Program-made: the position numbers and the translations under genes
Assembly (NCBI GenBank): GCA_963978895.1
Contig: OZ022243.1
Span: 2,518,677 to 2,582,676 of the forward strand
DNA from: Erpobdella octoculata
Lineage: Eukaryota > Annelida > Clitellata > Hirudinida > Erpobdellidae
Direction: 5' to 3'
DNA length: 64,000 nucleotides
Shown: piece by piece, positions 42,624 to 54,376 of the stretch
How the letters are laid out: the number at the start of each line of letters is the position of its first letter
Numbering within the stretch: the stretch's first letter is position 1
The notes under the pieces: generated by a model
Told to the model about the DNA's origin: nothing
Database searches by the model: none
The model's input: only the letters and a program-made list of their open reading frames with translations

Positions 42624-42957
42624 GAGACGTGTTGGTCTAGTGGTATAGACACCGGCTTTCAGAATCGTAGGACCTGGTTTCGATTCCTGGTTCGGGTACG
42701 TAATTTCCTTGAGCAACAAACTAACTGACATGTGCTCACGTCAACTCAGCGTTTCATCCTTGAGTGGTCGATAAGATAAATGAGTACTAATTTCGGTTGG
42801 GGGTTAAAGTCTTTTGTGCGCTTGTGGAGCTATCGAGTAGTATGCGGGGCTGCCAGCGGCGCCGTAAAACACGCATACGCCGTTAGTCTTATCTGCAAGT
42901 TGCCAACATTGTAAAGTGGCCGCTGGTCTGTTCAGTAAGTGGCACTAAAAAATGAAT
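42624..42957 (+). mobile_element. tRNA-derived SINE, family B, copy 1
   Basis: The head has box A-like TTGGTCTAGTGGTATAGACA and box B-like GGTTTCGATTCC. The body has CTTGAGCAACAAACTAACTG, GATAAATGAGTACTAATTTC and GGGGTTAAAG, and ends near AAGTGGCACTAAAAAATGAA. It is inserted inside the CTL exon 3 relic. Confidence 0.88.
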
Positions 42958-43199
42958 CTACTTTAACTTTTTTTTAACTTTAATCGGCTGGATGTCATAT
43001 CCCACATAATCTACAAATTCGACATTTATTTCAGGATATGGCTTCAAAACAAATCCAGACTAAAAACAGTGTTTAAAAAGATGTGAATTAAAAAATAACA
43101 TAACATTACAGTTCTAAAAACCACTAAATCTTTGCATTATTCAACAAGTCGGTTTGACAGAAAGCAAAAATTTATTAACATTTAAAAAAAATTAGTTTG

Positions 43200-44060
43200 A
43201 ATCTTGTGTTGAAATATTTACAAAATTTACTTGAACACACGATTGGTGTTCCAAAAACACATGAAATTAATTTGCGTTTATTGTCATTTAAAATTTAACT
43301 TGTTTTCTTCAATTTTAATCAATTTAAAAAAAATTTTATGTAACATTGTTTTTTCCAAGATTTTTTTAAAATTTATAAAAGTTCGGCAATTTTAACATGA
43401 AATAATTTTAGCGCATTTAGTTTTATTAGCAAAATTTTATATTACACTTAAATGACATTGTGGTTTTATTTGTTCTCTCCATGCAAATACAGATAGAACA
43501 GTTTCCAGAATTAAAAACATTGAGTTTTAAAACTTGAATATTCGATTTAATTCTATTTTTTAGGTATTCATTTTTTATAGTTAAATAATAAATTTTAATT
43601 TTTTTGAGTGTTTTTGGGATTATTAGAAAACATTTCCTTGAATAAAATAAATTACTAAATTATTATTTTTGTTACGTTATTGATTGATTGTGCTTCAACT
43701 CCGCCTCGCTAATTGCGAGCCAATCCCAAATCTGAAAAAAAGAAGGAGGGGCAGTTAAAAGGATCAAACTTTAATCCACGACAGGAAGTACTTATGTGCA
43801 TGCTACCTGCAGCCAGTTTAGTTTCAAAACACCTGGTGTAAAACTTTCTTTAAACTATATTAAACAAAAGAATATAATGTTGGCGATAGCACGACAAAAC
43901 CAGCAATTCAAAAAATTCAAACAATAGTTTCATTTCAGTACATGTTTTTCAAATATTTGAAAATAATTTTTATTGCACGACAACTCCAAGCGTTATTCGT
44001 GTTTGCAAAGAAAAATAAAATACAAAGGTTTGCTTTTGTTTTTTTTTAGTTTTGTTAAAC
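43200..44060. repeat. Segmental duplication copy 2 of the C4 upstream flank
   Basis: Partner of 38470-39280, here interrupted by dispersed repeat D (43696-43866), which the partner lacks. No gene is seen. Confidence 0.68.
43696..43866 (+). repeat. Dispersed repeat D, copy 3
   Basis: Same element as 11711-11882 and 35989-36152 (CTCCGCCTCGCTAATTGCG, AGTTAAAAGGATCAAACTTT). Confidence 0.72.
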
Positions 44061-44384
44061 GTTTTTATTTGATGTCTTTCAAATCTAAAATTATAATAAA
44101 ATTTCAAGAAACTGATTGTTCACATAAAAAAACAGAGAATAAAAATAAAAAAATTAAAGAAAAAAAGAGAAAAAAAAATCACGAACAAATTATGAAGTTT
44201 ATTTGGCAAGCTAACAATTTAATTAGGTCTACATTGGCTTAGTCTATATAAACATTAATATATATTAGAAGTATCCGTCAAAAATGACGGTTTTTTTTGT
44301 TTTTTTAACAAAAAAAAAAGATATATATATATGTATATAAAGTAAAGGTAAGGTCATAACACCTAAGGGCGGTTACATGAAATA

Positions 44385-44560
44385 TACACCTCAGCAGCCC
44401 AGGGACGGCTCGGGTATATGGGAGTACAATAGCGTCAATTACACTGGCTACCAATAGAATTACAGTTTTACCTGGGAGTTTCTGAACCTTATTACACCGG
44501 TCATGGAACTGGTACTTATTTATCGACCAATGAAGGATGAAAGGCAAACACGTCACGTTT
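44385..44560 (-). mobile_element. SINE family A, partial copy
   Basis: CTCAGCAGCCCAGGGACGGCTC, AGTTTCTGAACC and GGTACTTATTTATCGACCAA match the SINE A body; the head is lost. Confidence 0.65.
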
Positions 44561-44690
44561 ACTAGCCTTTCATGCTGATATATAACTTTTTGGTTGGTGA
44601 CAAAAAAAATAAAAAATAATAATAATAAGAACAAACAAGTAAATTTTGAAAACCTTTTACAAATAATTTAAACTTGTATCTGATTCCAAT

Positions 44691-46638
44691 TCAAACTGCC
44701 GCATCAGTTTGGCATGCAACGCACTTCAACTGTTCGCAGGCATTCCACGACCATGTTAACATCCTCGTCATATTTGCAGCTATGCCCATACAGTCGTTAT
44801 TAGTTGGCCACGTCTTGTAAGAACTGTAGGCGTCCATAAATTCTTCGCTGATATTAGGGAAAGGTTTCCAAAGGAATCTCGAACTTTTATTTCTTGGTAC
44901 CAGCCTTTGACCAGCGTTCCAGAAGTTATGGGTAAGAGAAAGAGGATTGTAGCATATGTTGGATTCGTTTGTTTCTTTAAAAATAAAATAACATGTATAC
45001 TGAGGTTTCAAACATTGATAAACATTGTTAACAGATATAAGTAGTTGACGTAATACTTTATTGTAAAAAAGAAGTTTTATAGCTCACGATGAAAATAATT
45101 ACAAATTATGAATAATACTTACGCAAAATACTAGTGAGATAACCAGCAATCATGTTCGACATTGATTTATTTTGTTTATTCAATTGTATAGGATGAACTA
45201 GTTTTCCCATTTTGTTACAACGACTTCTAGCCTCCGACCAATTCCACAGTCCGTATTCTGCTTTGATGCATGAGCTCACTAACGGGTAAAAGACGAAGTT
45301 CTGAGGACACAAACCTGTAATATTTGTTGAATTATAAAGTTAAACATTTTTGTTGTTGATAAATTTCAGTAAAGTGCTTTAACAAAATACGAACAAATGA
45401 AAAACTTCTACCAATAAAACGAATATCGATGTAGCTTGTTGAAGTTTATTGACGCAAGAGAATCCTTTATGGCTCAATTCTCATTGGCAAAAAGTTTACT
45501 TTCATGGCATACAGTAGTCTATTAAATGAATACAAACGCATAACTATCAGTGATGGTACCAAGACATTTTATTTATGACCGTGACAGAACCATGACATTG
45601 CATTTATATACCAAAACAAAATAATTGATTTTTAGCCTAAGACCGAGACTAGACGAGACATTGCCTTTACACACCATGGCAAAACCAAGACTTTATAGAC
45701 AAAGGCAAGACCAGGACGAGACGTTGACTTTACACCAATTTCAGCCAAAGCAGTTTTTTTAACAAACATCTAAACAATTAAAGACGAGTTCGTGATCAAG
45801 ATTTAAATATATTACTGATGCCAAAAAACTAATAAATACAACAAAAAATATCTTAAATCTAAATATTAAAATTAAAGTTTTGTTCAATGTCTTGACCGTA
45901 ATTAAGCGGTGCAAATCCAAAGCAAGACAAGCAAGACCGAGACATTGACATTCAGATCAAGACAAGACCAAGATCAAGACAGTACAAGTTTTTAACAAGA
46001 CCGAGACTATGGAAAATGAGTCTCGAGACTGTCTCAAGACTCCCATCTCTGATATCTATATGGTAGTGATTTGGAAGTAGATTGATAGACACTAACAGTT
46101 TTATAAATGTTTTTTTTTATAACTTTTTAATAAATTCATTTTAACTTGTTATTTGTGTTAGGGCACGAAAACATAATTGCGGTTTATTTAAAATTTTAAA
46201 ATAAAAGTAAAATTTAAAATCTTCTTTATAAAAAGTTGTGATATTTTTTATTCCGACAGTCTAACCTTTTTTAACGAAAGCTACACACTTTTGATTAGCC
46301 AACACTTTTTCCAGAGCAAAAGAATGCCAATCTGTCAATATGTCGCATGTTGTAGTATTAACGTTGTACTGAGCCCTAATGCATTGTGTGTCCAAGTGTC
46401 GCAGGCATTCTTTGAAGCAATCCGTCGCACAAAAAGTATATACTGTTTTAACTACCTGTTTCTTTTGCATACAAACATCCATTGTGTATTGTCCTTTCGT
46501 GCACATTTCGTCAAGACAATAGGCGTAACTGAACCATCCGCTACAAGCAGCAATAATTGACAGTAGCGATTTGCAGTATTTCATCCGTATTTTAGCGTAT
46601 TGAAAATAGCTGCTGAGTAAGTTAATGTTCATCTTCAT
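44691..46638 (-). CDS. C6: PAN/apple-like + C-type-lectin-like protein (subfamily I)
   Basis: Exons 46266-46638, 45123-45314 and 44691-44974, phase 1 introns, 282 aa, ATG at 46638. Exon 1: hydrophobic segment (L-L-S-I-I-A-A-C-S-G-W-F), then E-M-C-T-K-G-Q-Y-T-M-D-V-C, C-F-K-E-C-L-R-H-L-D-T-Q-C, C-D-I-L-T-D-W. Exon 2: L-C-P-Q-N-F-V-F-Y-P, G-L-W-N-W-S-E-A-R-S-R-C. Exon 3: N-F-W-N-A-G-Q-R-L-V-P, F-L-W-K-P-F-P, N-D-C-M, C-V-A-C-Q-T-D. No canonical sugar-binding motif. Exon 1 is nearly the same as C7 exon 1 (both 373 nt), which lies 2.2 kb upstream and has no lectin exons of its own. Intron 1 carries a hAT MITE. Confidence 0.88.
45548..46051. mobile_element. hAT-type MITE in C6 intron 1
   Basis: Ends CAGTGATGGTACC and, reversed, CAGAGATGGGAGTC are inverted repeats. 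The flanks ATAACTAT (45540-45547) and ATATCTAT (46052-46059) agree at 7 of 8 bases. The inside is full of CAAGAC/GAGAC motifs. No coding capacity. Confidence 0.8.
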
Positions 46639-48010
46639 TTCATTCTTTTATTGGTTTTTTTTTCAATTTTTCAAAGAAATTATTTTTTTATTCAATTGAA
46701 GGAAAAACTCTTCACTTTAGCTGTTTTGTTTTTGGTTAAGTTGAGAGCCGCATTTATACGACATCCAAACATAGAGAAAAACAAACCTACAAAACACAAT
46801 ACAAATCAGTTTTTTGTATATGAGTTAATATACTAAACTGTTTTATAGAACAATTAAAAAAAAAAATTTTTCTTAATGCTTATTATACAAGCTCATACTG
46901 GGAATGTCTAGTCCCAGTTTGAATAACAATAAAAATCAATAATTATGATTTCTATTAGGTTTTTGAACTCACATTAATTTGCTGTTTTTAGCGTTAATTA
47001 ACTTCATAACATCCAAAGCTTTCTAAGCCAGCCTTTAAATGTCTATTAAATAAGTTTCAAAATTTTACGAAAATCAATAAACGGCAGCATTTGAAGAAAA
47101 AAACAAAACAAAATCTTCTTGTTAAATGCATCATGAAAATTGTAAATAATAATTCGTTTGCACCGAACCCAGTACAAAAGATCCTAATTTCAGTTTGAAT
47201 GAATTATTTAGATACAGACTGTTTTTTTTTCATCCACTGATGAACAAATACTCGAGAGTGCAAGAGTACCTCAAGCGGAACGCTTCTAATAGATGTTACA
47301 TTGTCTGGAACCGATTCACCCAATGAACTCTGTAGGGCCTGCAAGATGCACTCAATTTACTTGTACTGCAGCTATGAGGTAGGTGGGGAATAATTCTTGG
47401 GGCCCGTACTTATTAAGCAGCACAAATATATAAAAAATATCATTTTAAAATGACTGATTTTTAACAACAACGGACTGCTGGGAGCGGGGTTTTCTAACTC
47501 TAATGAGCCCTCAGACCAGCGTGAGGCTTAGGGCAAAACTCCCGCCACCCCCACTCGACGGGCCTGATCGGTGGCAAAAATTTTTTTTGTCACTTTACAG
47601 TGGAAGAAACGTGTGAATTTAAGCGAATAATGCAAAAACATTTGGATTTTTATGATTTTTATTTTGCACTTTTCTAAAGTTTTATTTGTTTTCAGTTTTG
47701 TAAAATTACGTTCTTTTAATTTTTTAGTAATAGTGTTTGGTATTTTGATATGGTCAAGTGCCCACTGGGATTGCTATTGTCAATACAGTTTCTGGATATT
47801 GGTAACAATCCTGGTCGTCGACAATGGTTGCAGTAATTAAAAATATATCAAATAAACAGAATTTGATGTTTATTTAAAACATGAACACTCGCTATTTCAA
47901 CAATGTATATAGCGTACTTTGGCACTCAGGTCCCGGTTCAACTCGTTTAGCAAAACAAAGCATCATCGCCTTGGTCTCTCGAACAAAGAATTTACTTGTA
48001 TGGTACAAAT
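46639..48010. other. Gene-poor DNA between C6 and C7
   Basis: No CTL exon 2 or 3 is found here, although C7 exon 1 would need them. At about 47200-47590 a GC-richer patch (CTCCCGCCACCCCCACTCGACG) looks repeat-derived, but I cannot name it. Confidence 0.45.
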
Positions 48011-48014
48011 TCGT

Positions 48015-48261
48015 ACATTTAAATGCCGGAAACGGCTCGTGCTTAAGAGATCACACATAGTTTAACCTGCTAAAATCGAGATGCGGCGAACTCTATTAGC
48101 CCCAGTCACATTTATCGACAAGTGAAATGTGAAAGGCCTAGTTGGCCTAAGCAGTGTGAGTAAATTCCTTGCTCAACAGAATTACGCTCCGACATGTCGG
48201 AGGTTTGAACCTACGATGGTGAGATGGTAACATAACTACTTTCACCACTAGGACACGCACC
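48015..48261 (-). mobile_element. SINE family A, near-complete copy
   Basis: Reversed, it has a tRNA-like head (CTAGTGGTGAAAGTAGTTATG and GGTTCAAACCTCCGAC), TTGAGCAAGGAATTTACTC, and ends near GAGCCGTTTCCGGCATTTAAA. Confidence 0.78.
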
Positions 48262-48839
48262 TAACTAATAATCCTTAAGTGTTTATTGAATAAATTCCTC
48301 AATGAGTGAACAACTTCAAAATGTTTAACAATAACAACACTCTAAACATATTAATAATTATTTTCAACTTTGTATTTCCTTCTTTTATTAACTTTCACTA
48401 GTCCGGATGTCCATGGGATGTCCACGGACGTTTAGAAGCTCGGGAGATAATTATAAAATTTACCAACGTCAAATAAATTTTAAGTTTCAATTTAACAAAA
48501 ATAATTATGAAAAGATTTGAGAAACCAAAATTATTTAAAAATGTATTAAAAAGCATATGATATGATGACAAAAAATTTCATCGTCATAGTAAATACAAAC
48601 ATTTTTTGTCTACTAATAATCGGGGTGAATTTTTCCTATACGATATTGATATAAATTTTTTTAGCTATATTAAAAGCATGTTATAATTTTTAAACTAACT
48701 TTTACTTGTTTAACCAAATTTCAAGTTTCTTATTATTTTGTGCTGTACAAAAAGCGATATGGCGGGTTGCATAAATTTGTTCAGCATTAATGTAAATACA
48801 AACTAAAACACCCTTTTTCAATAACTTTAAAAACCTAAC

Positions 48840-49212
48840 TTTTTTTAACAAAAGCAATACACGTTTGGTTAGCTGGCACTTTTTCTTGAAGAAAAGAATA
48901 CCAATCTGTCAATATGTCGCATCTTGTAGTATTAACGTTGTACTGAACTCTAATGCAATGTGTGTCCAACTGTCGCAGGCATTCTTTGAGGCAATCCGTC
49001 GCACATACATTATATACTGTTTTAAATATTTGTGTTTTTAACAAACAATTATCTAATATATATTTTCCTTTTGTGCACATTTCGTTCAGACAAAAAACGC
49101 TTTGAAAGCAGCCACAAGAAACTAAAATGAATTTAACAATCAATTGAAAATATGTCTTCCGATTTCTACCGAAAATGACGGCATTTCTTGTTTTCTTGCT
49201 GTACAGTTTCAT
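48840..49212 (-). CDS. C7: orphan CTL exon 1 (subfamily I)
   Basis: One exon only: ATG at 49212 to a phase 1 GT donor after 48840, 373 nt, the same length as C6 exon 1. It encodes a hydrophobic segment (F-I-L-V-S-C-G-C-F) and a PAN/apple-like domain (E-M-C-T-K-G-K-Y, C-L-K-E-C-L-R-Q-L-D-T-H-C-I-R, C-D-I-L-T-D-W-Y). The reading frame is intact. No exon 2 or 3 lies between it and C6. It may be a leftover of a deleted gene, or an alternative first exon splicing to exons 2-3 of C6, which phase 1 would allow. The conserved upstream module is retained at 49550-49655. Confidence 0.7.
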
Positions 49213-49439
49213 AATTTCATAGGTTTCAACTGTTTGCGTTTTATATTAATAAATTAATTAAATGAATGAACAAAGTTTCTGAAGCAATTTACATTTATTT
49301 GTTTTATCATGTTTTCACATTAGTCAACCTTTAATCAAATTGTTAATAAAATAAAGCTTAGTAACTAAATAGTGTCAAAAAGCGTGTTTTGTACATAAAA
49401 AAACAAAGTTTAACAACAGTAAAATAATATAAATGCACT

Positions 49440-49840
49440 AATGGAGTTTTTAAACACTATCAACAACACTTTCACAAATTGTACAAAACTAAGCACTAAA
49501 AATGTTTCAAATTCTTTTAGAATTTCATGTTGAGTTAATAATTTACGCAAGTACACTACGGCGTGTCTGTCAAAAGCCGCAACATTCACTGAATAAAGAA
49601 AAGCTGGAGAAGCTTAAAAGTACTTGCAATGTCATGTTGTCATGACGCATATCAACGTGAATATTTAAAGGTTTTTAACTGTAAACAAAATGCACTAATG
49701 GTTGATAGACTACCAAAATTTGAAGAAAAAAACAATAACAGTAAATGTTGTTTGTTGAACATACAGCTTTATTAAAAACTCAAGTACTTTATAAATAATT
49801 TTTAGAAATGACAAGCAGATTGTGTAGGCCAACTTCAAGT
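49440..49840. repeat. Duplicated CTL upstream block (partner 58800-59170)
   Basis: Shared: CACTATCAACAACA, TTGAGTTAATAATTTACGCAAGTACACTAC, AAAGTACTTGCAATGTC, AATGCACTAATG and AAAACTCAAGTACTTTA. It covers all the DNA between C7 and the end of C8. Confidence 0.85.
49550..49655 (-). promoter_or_regulatory. Conserved upstream module, C7 copy
   Basis: Reverse-complement partner of 3326-3430, about 340-445 bp before the C7 ATG. Shared words (C7 sense strand): AAGTACTTTTAAGCT, GAATGTTG, GACAGACACGCCGT. Function inferred from conservation and position only. Confidence 0.45.
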
Positions 49841-49852
49841 TTAAGAACAAAC

Positions 49853-51660
49853 TCATGGAGTTACTGCCTCAGTAATGCATAATACGCATTTTAACTGGTA
49901 ACATGGGCTCCAAATCCATGTCTGATACTTGGCAATGGAATTATTAGCAGCAAAATTCATGCAGTCATTAGTAGTTGCCGAGTATTTGTAGATATTGAAA
50001 TTATCCTTGAACTCTTTAATGACACCTGGAAATGGTTTCCAAACAAATCTTGAACTTACATTATTGGTCATCAGTCTTTGTCCAGCATTCCAGAACTCAT
50101 AATAAAGAGTTACAGCATTGTGGCATATATCTGGTTTACTTCTTTCTGCCAAAACATCACATAAAATAAAGTTCGTCCTATGTAACAAAAGCTAGTAAAA
50201 AAGCTCTTAGTAGAGCACAACAGCGTCGATAAGCTACAATATAGACTCTATTAAGTTACCACAAACTTAATTTCTGATTTCATTCTATGATTAACACTTG
50301 TGGGTCAGACTTAAATTTAATTTACTGATGTTCAACTTTCAATCGCTGCCTAAAAACCCATGTTATTGGATATTAGCGGATTGAACATTTCTTCGTGGGT
50401 CATGTAAATGTACAAGGCCGCCAACCTATGTCGAGGCACTCTAGATGAGAGATGCACATGGGTTCATTTTTGGCAACCCAACCCATTCCTGATTCTACCC
50501 TACCCAGCTTGACCCACCTGAAAAGTTGAATTTGCTAATCCAACCCACAGTTGGTGTTTTTTTTCAATTATTTTTTTTATTATTATTATATACCTTAACC
50601 ACGCATGTGTCAAAAAAATTAGACCCATCCGAACCTGACCCAATCCAACCCAACCCAATCCAACCCACTGGTCAATCCAACCGATGCCCGCCTCTGCTAT
50701 AAATATTCATTTAATTGATTAAATGGTTTTGACGACGTGTTTTGTAATTTATTTAAAAAAATTAATAATAAGTGAAAGGTAATTTAAAACATTAAAAACA
50801 TGCTTTTAAGTAGCTGAAAAAATTTATAGCGACATCCTATCGTAAACAAAGTACCCCGATGAAGAAGGTTACTTACTCAAAAGATAAGTAAGATATGCAA
50901 CAATGGATGTAGACACTGTTTTATTTCCTATGTTCATTGAAGCTGGATAAATAGAACTTCCCATTCTGTTACATATGGACCTAGCATCAGACCAATTCCA
51001 CAGTCCGTATTCTGCTTTCAAGCAAACACTTGTAGAAGCATCGAATACAAAATCTCCAGGACACAAATCTGGAATATAATTAGAAATAAAATAATTTATT
51101 ACCAATAAATGTTTCTGCAGTTCAATTGATTATTTATTGAAATTAAATGTATTTATCCCATCAATGTTTTCATAATTTTAGAAATAGAACAGTTGCAGAT
51201 AATAAAAAACTGTTTTAAAAACGTTTCTTGTAATTCACAATTGTTTTAGATATTACTAAAACATTCATGTGGAATAATTAACTTTCTAACCTCTTTTCAT
51301 ATAAGCAACACAGTTTTCATTTTTAGCCACAACTTCCGAATTGAAAATATACCAGTTTGTCAAAATGTAACATCTTGAGGTGTTATAGTACTGAATCCTG
51401 TTGCATTGTGTGTCCAATCGTCGCAAGCATTCTTGAAGACATTCTTTCGCAGTAACTTTGGTCATATACTTATCAATACCTGCTCTCTGTAGACATGCTT
51501 CAATTTTGTAATGACCCCCTGTACACACTGTAGTACTGCAGAAGGCTGATTGAAAACACCATCCACAAATAATAATCAGTAAAAAAAACACTTGAAATTT
51601 TTTCAGCCAGCTTTTTGCAATTTGGAAAAACAGTTTGAATGCTCTGTTACAATTTTTCAT
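49853..51660 (-). CDS. C8: PAN/apple-like + C-type-lectin-like protein (subfamily II)
   Basis: Exons 51291-51660, 50877-51068 and 49853-50145, phase 1 introns, 284 aa, ATG at 51660. Exon 1: a hydrophobic segment (F-F-L-L-I-I-I-C-G-W-C-F) ending A-F-C-S-T-T-V-C, then C-L-Q-E-C-L-R-R-L-D-T-Q-C-N-R, C-Y-I-L-T-N-W-Y. Exon 2: L-C-P-G-D-F-V-F-D, G-L-W-N-W-S-D-A-R-S-I-C-N. Exon 3: E-F-W-N-A-G-Q-R-L, F-V-W-K-P-F-P-G-V-I, N-D-C-M, C-V-L-C-I-T-E. No EPN or WND motif. Fully open; the reference copy for judging damage in C5 and C9. Intron 2 holds a hAT-like MITE. Confidence 0.9.
50447..50696. mobile_element. hAT-like MITE in C8 intron 2
   Basis: About 250 bp with GAGATGCACATGGGTT at one end and, reversed, GAGGCGGGCATCGGTT at the other. 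Possible 8-bp duplication CTCTAGAT/CTATAAAT (6 of 8). The inside repeats CCAACCCAAC-type motifs. Confidence 0.7.
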
Positions 51661-52899
51661 TTTTTTAAATTTTTTAAAAATAAAGCAGATTTTATATATA
51701 ATTAGATAATAATAGCTAATAATTAAATAAATGTATTTTTATTATTTTTTTTGTGCCTGCAAAGTTTTCTTGACTGTAGAGACAAATTGGATGATTTTAA
51801 TTACAGATTTCAATTAAAATCTTTTTTATTAAACGAAAACTTTAATGCAACATCCCTTGGCAACACTGAAGATTGTGACTGTTTTGCCTTTTTCTGCATA
51901 ACTTATAAACAGTAATTTTAAGTTCATTTTTTCTGGAAAGTAATTAGTATCCTACATGAGTTTTTCTATCAAAAGGCTCAAAACATTCTTTAGAGCATTA
52001 AACAAATTAACTGAATCATTCATTTTTTTATTTTCAACATCTATACAATGAACTACTTATTAACTTAATGGTAAGTGCTTTTATTTAACGACCATTAATT
52101 CAACTCTCAATACAAGGTTCTTGCAAATTATAAACAAACAAAATAGTAATTTAAAAAGAACATATTTGAAGTACACAAACTCTTAAGTGCTGTTTTATTG
52201 ACGTAATTTTGTTCTAATCGTGCTTTGCTCTAAGTTTTCAGCTAACTGACAAAACCTTAAAAACGTACAATTTTGTTTTAAACAACGAAAGAAATACAAC
52301 TAAACAGAGAGAAATGCACCTATTATAAAAAAAACTTGTGGTAACATTTGATTTTCAAGGGCTAAAAATGTTAGGATAATACATGTCAGCTGTTTTTTTA
52401 TGAAAATTTGATCATTTATAATAATTTAACCTTGACAAATTTCCATTAAATTGTTTAGGAAGAATTGTATTAAATTTCTACAAAGTCAGAATATTGTTAA
52501 AGTGTTTTTAATTTTTATTTTCATACTACACAGATAAACACGCCAACAACAAAATATCAGAAACGCTTGTTTAAAACTACTTTGTCTAATGGGCTTTTAA
52601 TTTTCAGTTCACATTTTCGGTATAATATTTTAAAACATAATTTAGTTCCATTGTTCCTAAGCGTCTAGTTGAAGAAATAAAATAAAAGACAACTTTTAAA
52701 TGACGTTATTATTAGTGCAAAAGCATTGTGAGTAGCAATCAAAACAGCCAAAACATGATGGTCGCGCGTTTTTAAACGAATTGTAAAGCGATGAGAAAAA
52801 TACGAGCTTGAAATAGTAAAAATTTAAATGAAACGCACCAAATCACTTTTATTGGCAGAACTTGAACATCCTTGTGAGAGATGTTGGTCTATAATGTTT
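51661..52899. other. Intergenic 5' of C8
   Basis: AT-rich; no ORF, RNA gene or clear repeat recognised. Confidence 0.45.
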
Positions 52900-53215
52900 G
52901 ACGTGTTGGCCTAGTGATTTAGACACCGGTTTGGATATCCGGAATACCCGGGTTTGATTCTTAGTTCGGGCACGTAATTTCCTTGAGCAAGAAACTCATA
53001 TGTGCTCACGTCAACTCAGCGTCTTATTCTATAGTGGTCGATAAATGAGTACCAACTTAACTTTGGTTGAGGGGTTAAAGTCCTTTGTGCACTTGTGGAG
53101 CTAGCGTGTAATATGTGGCGCTGCCAGTGGCGTTGTAAACACTGCACACGCCGCTGCAAGCTGACAACATTATAAAATGACCACTGGTTTTTCATGTAAG
53201 TGGCACTCAAAAATG
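52900..53215 (+). mobile_element. tRNA-derived SINE, family B, copy 2
   Basis: Head GACGTGTTGGCCTAGTG and GGGTTTGATTCTTAG; body and 3' end match 42624-42957 (GATAAATGAGTACCAACTT, GGGGTTAAAGTCC, AAGTGGCACTCAAAAATGAA). Confidence 0.88.
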
Positions 53216-53475
53216 AATTTACATACTTAACTCAACTTAATCAATCCATTTATTATTTTTCTTGATTATAAATTTTGCATTTTTCCAATGCTAAAGTATT
53301 GCAGGTTTTCGAATTTAGCAGTTTTTAGATCAAATACCAGCAAAAACATATTGAAAACACAAAAAATAAATAAATGAAGTGTTTCTCAAACATCAATAAT
53401 TGGATCCATGTTACTTTTAAGCAGTTTCACACACTAAGCGAAAAAAAGTTGTTTATTGAGATTTTGCATTTCAGC

Positions 53476-53780
<305 letters not shown>

Positions 53781-54376
53781 TAGTTTTAAGAGTTGCTTTG
53801 AAGATATGGTTTACCAAGTTGTCATGTCATTACTACACGGTAAACAAAACGTACCCATGATCAGTTTACCGTTACACAGATTGTTGATCTAAAGTGTACA
53901 AATTAAAAAAGTGAACACATATGAAGTTTATTAAGGAAAAAAAATAGAAACATTTTGAGTGCTCGGCTTGAAAAAGATAAACATATTTCTAGAGTTTCAG
54001 TTGAAATAGTTATTTGACACTTTTTTGTTAATAGTTTGTTAAATTAGTAGTAAAAAAGCAATACGAAAATGTTTTTATGACGTTTTTATTAAAACTACAA
54101 GCAAGATTTGCATGTTTGTAAAAATGATTAAGTACAATAAAATGTTAAGCATGACATTTGGCAAACAAGATATAAAAAACGCACGACATCACTTGCAATG
54201 ACATTACTCAAGCATCAACAGTTTTTTTCTTCTAAATAATATAAATAATTAAGTTTATTTTGTATTGTCTGTTAGTACAGGTCTTTCAAATAAGAGTTCT
54301 TGAAAAAATAAACACATACAATATAAGTTATTTTTAAATATTTTATACGTCAAATAGCTCAATTTCACGTACAGGT

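Larger units (their letters stand above)
42420..43060 (-). pseudogene. CTL exon 3 relic split by SINEs
   Basis: 42420-42490 matches the end of C3 exon 3 (AGCTTCCGTTTGACACAAAACGC as seen on +), and about 42976-43058 matches its beginning (ATCCCACATAATC, CAGGATATGGCTTC). Between them lie a SINE A fragment and a full SINE B. A further trace at about 43145-43175 (GTCGGTTTGACAGAAAGC) resembles C4 exon 3. A collapsed copy of the C3-C4 region once stood here. Confidence 0.72.

Noticed and set aside
42308..42625. 105-codon + strand ORF as a gene
   Set aside because: It is antisense to a decayed CTL exon 3 and its flank, and runs into SINE sequence.
42624..42700. tRNA gene
   Set aside because: Box A and B are present but no proper acceptor-stem pairing is evident, and the sequence continues into a repeated SINE body found again at 52900-53215.
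44305..44634. 109-codon - strand ORF with hydrophobic start
   Set aside because: Most of it is translated SINE A sequence.
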